Assembly (NCBI GenBank): GCA_037447655.1 | Contig: JBBHKE010002632.1 | Location: forward strand, 62,001-126,000 | DNA from: Zygnema cylindricum | Lineage: Eukaryota > Streptophyta > Zygnematophyceae > Zygnematales > Zygnemataceae | Direction: 5' to 3' | Length of the DNA stretch: 64,000 nt | In this document: positions 35,566 to 46,134 of the stretch, in pieces | Layout: each line of letters starts with the position of its first letter | Numbering within the stretch: position 1 is the stretch's first letter | Position numbers and translations under genes: made by a program | The notes under the pieces: model-generated | Database searches by the model: none | The model's input: only the letters and a program-made list of their open reading frames with translations | Told to the model about the DNA's origin: nothing

Positions 35566-36139
35566 AGGGGTGGAGGGAGAATGATGGAAGGTGTGCACAC
35601 AAGAACAAGAAATGAAGGTATGCACATTTGGAAGCAGATATAGGAATTAAATGTAGTATGAAGTCAATTAATAAACAAACAAACAATTAAACAACCAAAT
35701 AAAATAAATATATTTAAGAAATTGCTGATAAAATCTTTCTAACATGCACAGTTGAGAATGTGCCTGTTTTTTTTTCTCACTTTTTTTTTCTACTTTTTTT
35801 CGTGTACATAATGGTGACAATTGAGTCTTTTGTTTGAAAAAAACTCATTACAAATGTAGGCTTTTAGAAAAGTTTGATTTTTTTTTTCTTTATGGAACAG
35901 TCTCGTTGACTTGGTAATTTTATTTTTTAAAAGACATAACTATCCTTGCTTCCATGAAAATATGTTAAGTTTCAACTACAGCAGTTAGCGTACTTTGTTT
36001 ATGTGAAAATTATTGTTCGAAGTTTTATTTATCCACGTTAATAATAGTGTGTAATCTAGGTTTGAAGAATCTACGTTTATTCGTTTAAAATATTTGGTCA
36101 AGAAAATTCTTTCTGACATTGAGCTAGTTCTATTTCTTG

Positions 36140-36690
36140 CCTTCTTGTACATCCACACTAAATAAAGTGGATCGTGCCAAAAATGATGCTTTGCCCTCTC
36201 TTAAGACCACACTAAATAATGTGTACTGTTTCAGACAAAGTACCTGCTCTCTCTAAAATCCACACCAAATTCTGTGTGTCTTTTGAGACAAGTCATGTTG
36301 CCCTCGGTCGACGACTTATTGTGTTTCTCTGAAATCCACATTAAATAATGTGGATTGTGTCACTCAAGATTTTTTTCTGCCCACTCTTAGATCCACTAAG
36401 TACTGTGTGCCTTTGCAGACGGATATATTGCCTTCTCTTTTGTCCACACTAATTAATGTGTGTTGCTTCAGACAAGATATTTTGTCCTCTCTTACATCTA
36501 CACTAAATACTTTGTAGAACTTAAGATATTTTGCCCCCTCTTACATCCACACTAAATACTGCGTAGTACTTAAGATAACATATTTTGTCCTCTCTTACAT
36601 CCACACTAAATATTTCCTGTGGTTGTCTTTCAGACAAGGTATTTTGCCCTCCCTTCAATCCACACTTAATATTGTGTAGGGTTGTCTTCA
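36140..36690 (+). repeat. Degenerate satellite, units of about 55-65 bp, each with a small inverted repeat
   Basis: Nine to ten diverged units of the pattern TTGCCCTCTCTTACATCC then ACACTAAATA-TGTGT then CAGACAAG. Each unit contains CCACAC...GTGTGG-like complementary arms around CTAAATA. Confidence 0.75.
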
Positions 36691-37611
36691 AACTGGGGCA
36701 TAATGAATACTGTAAACCACACTATTTATGTGACTTCAAAAATAAATAAAAACACAAAATTGTCAAAAGATCAAGAACTTCAAAGAAAAAAAAAAGGTCA
36801 TATTCTCAAAATTGTAAGAAAGTGCTGGTCAAGGGAGAACAGGGAGGGACAGAGCGGAAGGGGGAGGGAGGAGGAGAATGAGGGAGAGAGGAGGGAGATG
36901 GAGCGTAAGGACGACATGGAAAAGCAAACGTGGGGTTTTTTTATTTGTTTTTTATTGTGGTTTTTTTAGGTTAGTTGGATGAGTTTTCAAAAAAGACAAA
37001 AAGTTTGACATTTGTTTCTGATAATTAAAAGTACAGAATGTCACGGCACCTTCTGAAAAAGGAGAGTAAATCATCCGTAATCTTGAAAAAAAGAATATTA
37101 ACAATCTTATTAGTAAATTATTTATTTATTTATTTATTTTATCGAATATTCCTGTTATCATATTTTGAAACAAATTCTTCTGAAAAATTGACCAAAATAT
37201 TTATTTTTATATTGAACTGCTTATTACTTTTTAAGTTCCAACAAACAATTTTTGAAGTAAAAAAAGGGATATACCGTTTTTTTGCCACTTATCCAGGATG
37301 AGATACGAGTGCATAGTAATATCTGGTCTTAATATTATTGCTTAGATCAAATCTTTAATATACTACTAACAAAATCTTCAAATTTATAACCTAAAATTAT
37401 TTATTGAATCAGTTCCGAATTCGTCTGGGTGGATATTACATTAAGGTGCAAGTGATATATTGACAATGTATTGGTATTGTTTGGTATCAAAAGACATAAT
37501 TGGTTTCCTTAGTATGAAGCACATGATAAATTTCTCGAAAACTGATTGGATTTTATTGGACAAACTGAATTGTTCATATCCAAATAATCAACCAAGTTGT
37601 TCTTGTGATAA

Positions 37612-38610
37612 AAGTTTAGATATTCCAAGTATATAATGTAGCTTAGGTTCTCCAAGTACATTATGCAGCTTAGATTCTCCAAGTATATAATGTAGCTTAG
37701 ATACTCCAAGTATATAATGTAGCTTAGATTCTCCAAGTATGTAATGTAGCTTAGATTCTCCAAGTATATAATGTAGCGTAAATTCTCGAAGTATATATTG
37801 CAGCTTAGATTCTCCAAGTATATAATGTACCTCCGGTTCTCCAAGTATATATTTTAGCTTAGATTCTCCAAGTATATAATGTAGCTTAGGTTCTCCAAGT
37901 ATATAATGTAGCTTAGGTTCTCCAAGTATATAATGTAGCTTAGATTTTCTAAGTATATAATGTAGCTTAGATTTCCAAGTATGTAATGCAACTTAGATTC
38001 TCCAAGTTTATAATGCAGCTTAGAATCTCCAAGTATATAATGTATATTAGATTCTCCAACTATGTAATGTATCTCAGGTTCTCCAAGCTCCAAGTATGTA
38101 ATGTAGCGTAAATTCTCCAAGTTTATAATGCAGCTTAGAATCTCCAAGTATATAATGTAGCTTAGGTTCTCCAAGTATTTAATGTAGCGAAAATTCTCCA
38201 AGTATATACTGCAGCTTATATTCTCCAAGTATATGCTGCAGCTTATATTCTCCAAGTTTATAATGCAGCTTAGAATCTCCAAGTATAAAATGTATCTTAG
38301 ATTCTCCAAGTATATGATGTAGCTCAGGTTCTCCAAGTATATAAAGTAGCTCAGGTTCTCCAAGTATATGATGTAGCTCAGATTCTCCAAGTATATAATG
38401 TAGCGTATATCCTCCAGATTCTCCAAGTATTTAATACAGCTTAGTTTCTCCAAGTTTCAATGCAGTTTAGATTCTCCAAGTATATAATGGCATAAATTCT
38501 CCAAGTATATGTTGTAGCTTAGATTCTCCAAGTATATGATTAGCTCAGATTCTCCAAGTATATAATGTAGCTTAGATTCTCCAAGTATATAATATAGCTC
38601 AGATTCTTGC
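37612..38610. repeat. 27-bp minisatellite, about 37 copies, coding-compatible on the minus strand
   Basis: The unit includes CTCCAAGTATATAATGTAGC followed by TTAGATT. At 27 bp it equals nine codons, and on the minus strand it reads as repeats of YLENLSYII. Two long open frames result (38453-37854, 199 codons; 37844-37509, 111 codons). No signal peptide, splice support or unique flanking domain was found, so I treat it as non-coding until shown otherwise. Confidence 0.85.
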
Positions 38611-39152
38611 ATTCTGCAACGCTAAATAACCAGTAAAGCTCTAATAACCGGCTTTTTTTAGTATTTCTTGACCCGACCTGATGGAAGACACGGCCATCAG
38701 TAAACGTATCCGTACAGTTACTGAATCTGGCTTGTGGAAGTCCGGCCTTATATTGTTTTACATAATTTCTTTCCTTATGTCCTTGATCTCATAGTATGGT
38801 AGATGTCACAAAAGTCAAAATCTCATCAATCCGAATCCAACAATTTTTTTAAGACCGCGTTTACCCGGCTGTTCCCGATATATATATATATTTTTTTTTA
38901 ATCACTTTGCCGAATCTGGCTTGTCCCCAAAATTTGGCACCTGAATCCATTCCATATCCGAAGCGGTCGGTTGTGTACGGATCAGTTACGGATTTTGGTA
39001 CCCGATTATGACCTCTGCAGTATGGCCATGTAGTATCGAGACTTTTCTTGTGTTGCTCTTGATATTACAAAATATTGAAGAAATTAACCGCAGTAAAAAA
39101 AAAATAGGGTACGGCTGGGTAAGCAAAAAACATTGAAAATTGAAGGTTTTGT
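38611..39152. other. Flank of the gypsy-type element, no gene
   Basis: Contains a diverged copy of the TAATGGAAG/CAGTAAA/CCGTACAG dispersed repeat (about 38690-38760) and a short TA microsatellite near 38880. Confidence 0.4.
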
Positions 39153-39156
39153 AGGT

Positions 39157-40075
39157 TGTCATGCCGTAAGATGTCAGCGGGTATTGTGGTTAAATCGGGT
39201 ACTAATTGAAGTTTCGGTGACGTGACAGGTTCATATCCGAGGGTACAACTAGAGATTCGTACGGGACAAAGGTCGGAATATACTCTCGTACAGTACCACG
39301 GGAACACGATGTGAAATCAGGGTGGAACTGGACCGCGGTACGGCATCAGACGTCAGGAATTCAAACGGCTACAAACCTGACAGGTGTTTGAAGTCATGAA
39401 CCCTTGGAGGTTCATGCATCATTTTTGCTTAGCTTAGGGAGGGTTTTTATCCTCGAGGTGTAGATGTAAGGCAGTCCGAGGTGGCCACGCAGCGGTCGTC
39501 TCTTGAAACTGGCAGCGTTTTAACATATAAACCTGCCTACTCAAAGACATGTAGGAATTAGTGTAGCCGTACGGATTAGTGAAAGCATAGGATAAATGCC
39601 ATTTGGCGAGATAGTAACTTTTGCAAATTAAGTACGGGAATCCAACATTGGAAGGTTGTCCTTTTCTGACAAGCATTATTCTCGGGATTTGTCGAACTCA
39701 GTGACAGGCTAGTTTTTGAGTTAAGGTTTTTTCCTTTTTCAGACCCATAGTTTTATGCTAGTGATTGTCTCTGAGTTTTTTCCTTCTCTTTGTACTAAGA
39801 CCTTACCTAATCTACCGGCGCAAGCCAGCCTGCAAGGTTTCCCTCCATACTATCTTCTACTTGCTGTGATTTGTGAGTTGTGTCTGTGGATTTGGTGTTT
39901 TCTTGCTGTCTGGACGCTGACCGTACGGGCTGGTACTCACCTTGTCTGGCCTTGGAGGAATACCGATTATCTCGGCTCTTTCATCCGGCTAAGGAAGGGT
40001 TCTTACCAGCTCATTGGACTCCTGTAGGGAATATTGATGACTTCAGGGCCTAGTGGCTACTATCGCAAATATTCC
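39157..40075 (+). repeat. Terminal repeat segment A1
   Basis: Matches A2 (48616 onward) at a constant offset of 9459 with about 1% substitutions, up to GTCGCAAA/ATTCC. Unlike A2 it is not followed by the B segment but by the internal region. Small ORFs inside it (39434-39676, 39755-40027) are mirrored in A2 and are not considered genes. Confidence 0.92.
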
Positions 40076-40437
40076 CGTACTTAATTTGTTTCTTTCTAAT
40101 TTTCTTTATTCCTTTTGTCAATTGTTTTCTTTCTGTCTAGTTTATTTTCATTCGTTTCGTTTCTAATTTTCTTTATTCCTGGTATCTTCTGTCTAGTTTG
40201 AATTGAATTTGTTGAAATTAAATTAAAAATAAAAGAAAAAAAAAGAAAAAAAATAAGTATAATATTTTTGTTATGCTTTGATTCCATTTTATTTGTTGCC
40301 TACTTTGTTTTTAAGTTGCTGAATTTGAGATTGTTGAACTGTCCGGTATCGTTTTCTCTTCTTTCTTCCTTCCGGATTAACTCACTCAGAAAACCTAGAA
40401 AACTTGAAAACTCATAAAAAAAAAAAAAACCTAAGTA

Positions 40438-40475
<38 letters not shown>

Positions 40476-41281
40476 TTAGGTTGCACGAATTATCACGAAA
40501 ATTCTCATTGCTTTATAGACGGGCAGAGCGTGGCATAGTGCTGATGCGCGTGCCCTAACATGCTACTAACTACGTTGGTATTCTGAGCTGTGATCTCTTT
40601 CTGACGATTCGGAATTGGAGGGAGGTTGGAGCATCGCTGGGAGACCTTACCGATCGCTCCAAGTGAGTAATCGGGTCCTTGTGGTTGTAGACGCGTGATA
40701 GGTTGTTAAGCGCGATAACCTAGAGGGGTTAGGATCCGACCAAAGGCTGTGCCTTCCTTTCCACATAGGCATTGTGGTTGCATTTTCTTTAGATGTGACC
40801 GTGATTGGTCTTGGATAGCGACTTCTTGTCTATTACATCTGGCCTTGTTGGGCCAGTATAATTTCTTGTTTTATTTCATCTGGCCTTGTGGGCCTTAGAT
40901 AGTTTCATGTTTTCTACATCTGGCCTTGTGGGCCTTGAATAGTTTCCTGTTTTATTAAATCTGGCCACAAGTGGCCTTACATAAGTGACATGTTTCTTCT
41001 TGGAGTGGCTTGAAGTGACTTATTGTGGTATTGCTTAGATCTGGTTGTGACAAGCCTTGTTAGGGGTGTTCACGATTAGACTAACCCCTGTGATACATAA
41101 TAGATCAAATCGTTTGGGGGTGCTTGGTTGCGTGGGTTCTTGTTTGCTTGAATTTAAAGACTTCCTGTGTGACGTGTGACGTGATCAATAGATCTGGCAG
41201 TGGGCATATGCCCACTGACCTTGAGTAGGGTTTGACATCTAGTTGCATCCGGAGAGGACGACCGGACTACTGTCTGTTTAC
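40076..41281 (+). other. Leader of the gypsy-type element
   Basis: Non-coding. It contains T-rich repeats (TTTCTAATTTTCTTTATTCC twice, near 40090 and 40160), an (AT)n microsatellite at 40441-40471, and about four units of roughly 46 bp built on ATCTGGCCTTGTGGGCC at 40825-40985. A weak primer-site candidate TGGTATTCTGAGC lies near 40578. No clear tRNA-primer site adjoins A1. Confidence 0.5.
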
Positions 41282-43000
41282 ATGCCAACAGACTGGAACA
41301 ATTTACCGTTTCCAACCGGTACCACTAAGAGCTCCAGTTTTTACTGTGGACCAGATCGGGATTTGATTCCCGCCCGCTCACCTCCTTTCCAGCTTTTAGG
41401 TCATACTGGTCAGTCTGCTCAGTCTCATTTTACGGGTTCACCTGACTCTAGATCTGGTATTACCAGCACGTATAGATCTACTTCATCTGTCTCCTCATCC
41501 TCTTCCCATAGCTGAGGGGAAGATTCAGACATAGACTCCCTTGATATCCGGGATCTAAATCTACCACCTTCGCTTTTTCCTTTGAGCGAAAATATACACA
41601 CTAACTCCGATTCCTATTTTGTGGATATGGCCTCGTCCATAGACAGCGGAGGAGGTAGAAATCAGTTTTGTTTTTCGGGTCTCAAGGACACTATGTCCTT
41701 GTCACATTTTCGAATGCTTTTTGATACCGAGATGCGCGATCCAGCATTCCGGTATCAAGACCGTTATGATTTACGGGTTGCTTTTTCGTTACTTGGGCGA
41801 TACCTTAGGGGATCTGTCCTATCTCTATATACACGAAAATATGCGGCAATTTGTGTTATGACAGAATTGGCACCCGCATATTCTGGATCTTTAGCCATAA
41901 CAGGCAACCCAGAAATTCTTTTCCAAGTTGTTGTACCCGCAGAATTCTTTTCCAAGTTGTTGTACCCGCAGTTTATGACTCAGGCAACAAAATTTCACCT
42001 AAAATACCTGAGGTCCCTCATCAGTTCGCCGTTGCGGCTCGGGTTGGATTTCCGGCCCGCCCTGCAATGTTGGTTCCTTTAAGGGATCCAGTATCATTTG
42101 TTTTCGGTTTATTACAGGAAGAGTACCGAATGCAGAACCCCCATCAAGTTAAAGAACTAATGAATTTCGAACGTCGCCCAGGCGAAACCGCCCCGGCATT
42201 GCGGGCGCGTATAGAAACATTACGCGAAGCACTCGCAGAGGCAGTTCAGAAATTTGTGGGGCAATTTCCCACCCAATCTCGACGTTTCATTCAAAGCCAT
42301 TTGACTGAGGCATATGGCCTCAAATTTACCTTCGAGCAGGCTGCAGAGTATGCCGTACGGTATGAAATGCAGACCAGCTGGTGGGACGCTCATGAGCGAC
42401 CCAAATCTTCTCCTAATACAAACCCGAATCCTAATCCTAATCCACGCAACCCATGGCCCAATACGAGACCCCTAAGGGCTCCAGCCATGGGAACATTACC
42501 AACAACCCCCTGGTGTTCGTATATGCTTTCGATGTGGTAACAGCGGTCACGACGCACGCGGCTGTCCGGATAAGACTGCCACGTGTACTCATTGTAATCA
42601 AACGGGTCATTATGTACATCGATGTCACATTAAGAATCCCGATTTCAGTTATCAAAATCAAATCAAAAACGGCGGTATACCTGCTCGATCGGCAAAATTG
42701 GTTACTCCACCCAAGGGGGTAGAGAAAGACAACCCTCCAAAAATCAGTAGTAGGGATCGAGAGAAAGCCCAGATGCAAGCTACCGTGGCGACCATGATGA
42801 AAGAACAGTTTGCCGCGCTTATGGCGCAGGTCAAACCGCAATTAACTGGAATGGCTCGAACCGTGGTCCATATGCCCTCTTTCGCTGGGCGATCTCTTCG
42901 GGGGTTCGCTGTTCAAGAGCGGGCAGCTCAGTTTAAAGGGACTCCCGATCATAATCGCGAGTCAAAATCCATTAACACACGTATTCCACTATCATTTGCT
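41282..43000 (+). pseudogene. gag of the gypsy-type element, double CCHC zinc knuckle
   Basis: The first ATG in the usable frame is at 41282. The frame has a stop at 41513, continues through a capsid-like region (MSLSHFRMLFDTEMRDP, then LLQEEYRMQNPHQVKELMNF and RRFIQSHLTEAYGLKF), and ends with two zinc knuckles at about 42520-42620, CFRCGNSGHDARGC and CTHCNQTGHYVHRC. Two frame changes occur. One is caused by a 29-bp tandem duplication at about 41914-41971 (AATTCTTTTCCAAGTTG repeated). The second lies in an Asn-Pro repeat near 42430. The family role is packaging of element RNA. Confidence 0.8.
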
Positions 43001-43612
43001 AAAGAACCCCGCTCACCGATTCCAGAAACATCCTCTAGCATCACCGCTAAAGCATTAACAATCCTAGAGAGGAGCATACAAGACACTTATAAGGTCAAAG
43101 AACGTTTGTCAATCTTGTCCACCATGCTCCTCGAGTTGGATATCAACGAAAAACATGTAGATCTTACTCCTTCAGCGTTTGCGTTACAGGCATTACAAAA
43201 CCATCGTCATGCTCTCTCCCTTCAAGCTATTACTTTTGAAGAGCGTTCTAGCCTCACTCCTCACATCAGTTTTCTAGATAACAAATTGGGCGTGTTCACA
43301 GTGAATGGGTTTGCTCCGGCACTTCCTCTCATGGATACAGGCGCAAAGCCAATTATCCTCGGTTTAGATTTTGCAATCAAAATAGGTCTTACGGCAAAAA
43401 AGCTACAACCCACTACCACACGTCTGTTGACTTCCGTAGGTACCACAGAACCGGTCCTCGGAATTACAAAGGAATCAGTCTGTTTCCAATTTCAGAGTCA
43501 GTCAGAGATAAATTTAGCACAAATATATGCCCACGCCTTCGTCACCAAGTGTAGTGATTATGAATGCCTTGTCGGCCAAGACGTAATTTTCCGCGTAGGG
43601 GGTGGGGGTTGA
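43001..43612 (+). pseudogene. Aspartic protease of the gypsy-type element
   Basis: In frame with the zinc-knuckle part of Gag. The active-site motif is LMDTGAKPII at about 43330, followed by a pepsin-fold-like C-terminal half ending DYECLVGQDVIF. The frame ends in a G-run at 43597-43608 (GGGGGTGGGGG), where it passes to the next frame, either by frameshift or as damage. It would process the polyprotein. Confidence 0.75.
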
Positions 43613-45131
43613 TATGCACGATCAAACATTTTCGTACAGACCGAACAACTTTTCGGAACGTAAAATTTGCTTACCCCTTATCTCGGCCCGGCAACCCATG
43701 CCTACCACGGCCCATTCGGCGCTGGTCTTGCCAGCCTATGCCGCAGTTGGCATAGTTGCAGACATCCTTGAATCTCTAACAGCGGATGAAATCTCACCAG
43801 ATTCCTCGAGTTTACCAGAATTATTTAGTACACCCGGATTTACCATTGACTCTTCAAATTTTGACCGACTATATCAATTTACTATACCAATTCCCTTATC
43901 TAGTATTCCAGATCCACCCTCCATTACGATAGATCCTTCCGAGTTCTTGCCCATTAAATGGACACCGATCATTTTACAACCTCACCAAAACGGTCTCGTT
44001 ATCTTAGACCTTTTTGCAGGAATAGGGACTTCACTTCTTTCTTGCCTTCGGAACGGTCTTCTGATAAAGCATTACTATTCCGTAGATATTGACCCCTTGG
44101 CTAGACGCGCTCAGTTGCAACACTGTCAGGTCTTGCACGAACATTATCCTCATCTATTACCCCAGTCTACGTTTCACGATATGCATTCGGCGTTGCCACA
44201 AGATATCCGGCTAATAGGAAATCACAATTTAATGGAATTGGAACCAATTGATCTCCTCATTGCCGGATGGGAATGTTAGGGTATGTCTAGGGCCGGGAAA
44301 GGTTTAGGTCTCGCAGATCCGCGTACTAAGCTGTTCTTCGAGGTGGTTCGTCTGATCCACTTCTTCCAAAAACTGGATCGTTCTTTCGGATACATCCCAG
44401 AAAATATCGCAGCTTATAATGATCCCCGACCCACGGTTCTCGCAGATTACAAACGCATTGAATCATTGATTGGACCACCGTTAATTATCGATGCCGCACG
44501 CCACGGTTCGTTGGCCCACCGGGTTCGTTCCAAGTGGACTAACCTGGTGGACATGGGTCGGCTCCGAGAAGCTAACCTCGCTGTCCGACCACCTAACCTT
44601 TCCATTCAGGATGCACTTCTTCCATTTCATAAGGTCCAGACATGTATACAGACAGACTATCCTCCTGCATTTGGTCTTAACATCCCGGGCCAACCACTAC
44701 GTGCACTGCCTACACTAGTTGCATATCCACATTCTCACGCATACTCACATAATGGACCGGACATGCTTCAGAATACTCATACAGGCAGCTTAGAAAAACC
44801 TACTGCCGCAGAACGAGAACATCTTTTACATTTCATCTCAGGCACCATTGCTGCTCCAGGACTCACCGAGCGGCAGCGTTGCATCTTACTCGGTCGAGTC
44901 ATGGACCCCCAATCATTGTCATTCGTCTTTGGCATGGGGTTTGCAGCTAGCCGATACGCACAGAAGAATCCTTCTCAATCACCTAGGGGGGGCATTCACC
45001 ATTTAAACATACAGCATCCAAATCCTCACCCTCTCTTTGGGGTACAACTTTTCAGCTCGATCTTTTTCCTTTCCCCGCTAAGTCTGACACAGATCACACT
45101 GTTTATGATTTTTTGGACCCTAGTCACATGA
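43602..45131 (+). pseudogene. DNMT-type C5-cytosine methyltransferase domain embedded in the retrotransposon
   Basis: One frame with a single TAG at 44277-44279. C5-methyltransferase motifs appear in order: motif I VILDLFAGIGTS (SAM binding, about 43998), motif II-like YYSVDIDPLARRAQ, IDLLIAGWEC at motif IV (catalytic Cys present, Glu instead of Pro before it, stop directly after), GMSRAGKGLGLADPR, RTKLFFEVVRLIHFF, motif VI FGYIPENIA, motif VIII-like HGSLAHRVRSKWTNL, and a C-terminal LTERQRCILLGRVMD like motifs IX-X. In the family the enzyme transfers methyl from SAM to C5 of cytosine in DNA. The domain lies between protease and RT of the same polyprotein. The stop inside motif IV makes this copy inactive unless it is read through. 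Confidence 0.88.
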
Positions 45132-45268
45132 GTTGGTCTCTCCCAGCATACACGGCCGCTAGATCTCAGGTACCGGTACGGACATCACCACACTGGACAG
45201 CTGCATTTCCGTCTAGAAATTGGCATCACGCAGTAAATTGTTTGCATCAGCTTCTTGTCGAGTAAGAG

Positions 45269-46134
45269 TTGGGTCACTCCTTGATAGCAGATGAACAGCT
45301 GGCATTTGCACAAGCCATGGAAGCTATGACCATTAACACGCCTGAAAAACTGACATGGAAATTCGGAACTGGACTGACAGAAACTGAACACGGACTGTTA
45401 AATGAAGTCAAACCGAAACGTAGACGCATTTGCTTTCTCCGTGAAAGACTCAGGTCGACACACCACTTACAAAATGTCTATTGACTTGGAAGATGACAGA
45501 CCTATATTTAAGCCCAAGCATCGCCTATCCGAAACTGAATGGGAATCTGTGGACAAACGATGCGCAGAGTTAGAAGAGGCAGGTCTGATTTAAAGGTCCG
45601 ATTCCACCTTTGCGGCTCCTACCGTCATGCCTCGCAAGAAAGACGCGGAGGGGAATTTTACAGAACGTCGCATGTGTGGGGACTATCGAGAACTGAATTC
45701 ACGTACAATCCAAGACCGACATCCAATGCCCTTGGCCGAGGACATTTTTGATCACATGGGCGGAGCTAAATATTTTAGCATCACAGGGATTTAATCAGAT
45801 CGAAATAGAGGAAAAAGATCGACACAAAACTGCATTTTGGGGTAGTGACGGACATTGGGAATGGGCGGTTATGCCTTTTGGACTGAAAAATGCACCAGCA
45901 GTATTCCAGAAAGTCATGGACTCAGTTTTGGGGGGATGTAAGTTTGCCCGTTGCTCTATTGACGATCTAATCATCGCTTCAGCCTCTATAAAGGAACATG
46001 CAGTGCATATAGAGTGGGTGTTGAAGGAATTAAAAAAGGTAGGACTTAAATGTCATCCTGCCAATGTACCTTTGGGGCCGAAGGGGTTCCATGCCTTGGG
46101 CACTTTATCTCATCTGAGGGAATTACTCCACTAG
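45269..46134 (+). pseudogene. Reverse transcriptase of the gypsy-type element
   Basis: The pre-RT linker DDRPIFKPKHRLSE and WESVDKRCAELEEAGLI is followed by a stop at 45591, then RT blocks FAAPTVMPRKKDAEG, RRMCGDYRELNSRTIQDR, PMPLAEDIFDHMGGAKYFS, a small deletion and frame change near 45775, GFNQIEIEEKDRHKTAFWG, MPFGLKNAPAVFQKVMDSVL. The catalytic box reads SIDDLII where Y-[IV]-D-D is expected, so the tyrosine is lost. A further frame change lies at about 46060. The order and spacing are those of Ty3/gypsy RT. Confidence 0.9.

Noticed and set aside
36682-37301. Two plus-strand ORFs between the satellite and the 27-bp array
   Set aside because: AT-rich, hydrophobic or Lys-rich frames without domains, typical of chance ORFs in this composition.
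37612-38610. CRISPR array
   Set aside because: The 27-bp units are head-to-tail without unique spacers and without cas genes; the organism is eukaryotic.
39434-40027. Small ORFs repeated exactly at 48893-49486
   Set aside because: They lie in the non-coding terminal repeats A1/A2; the repetition reflects the repeat, not gene conservation.
40570-40600. TGGTATTCTGAGC as a firm primer-binding site of the gypsy-type element
   Set aside because: It matches initiator Met-tRNA imperfectly and does not adjoin the end of A1, so it is mentioned only as a weak candidate.
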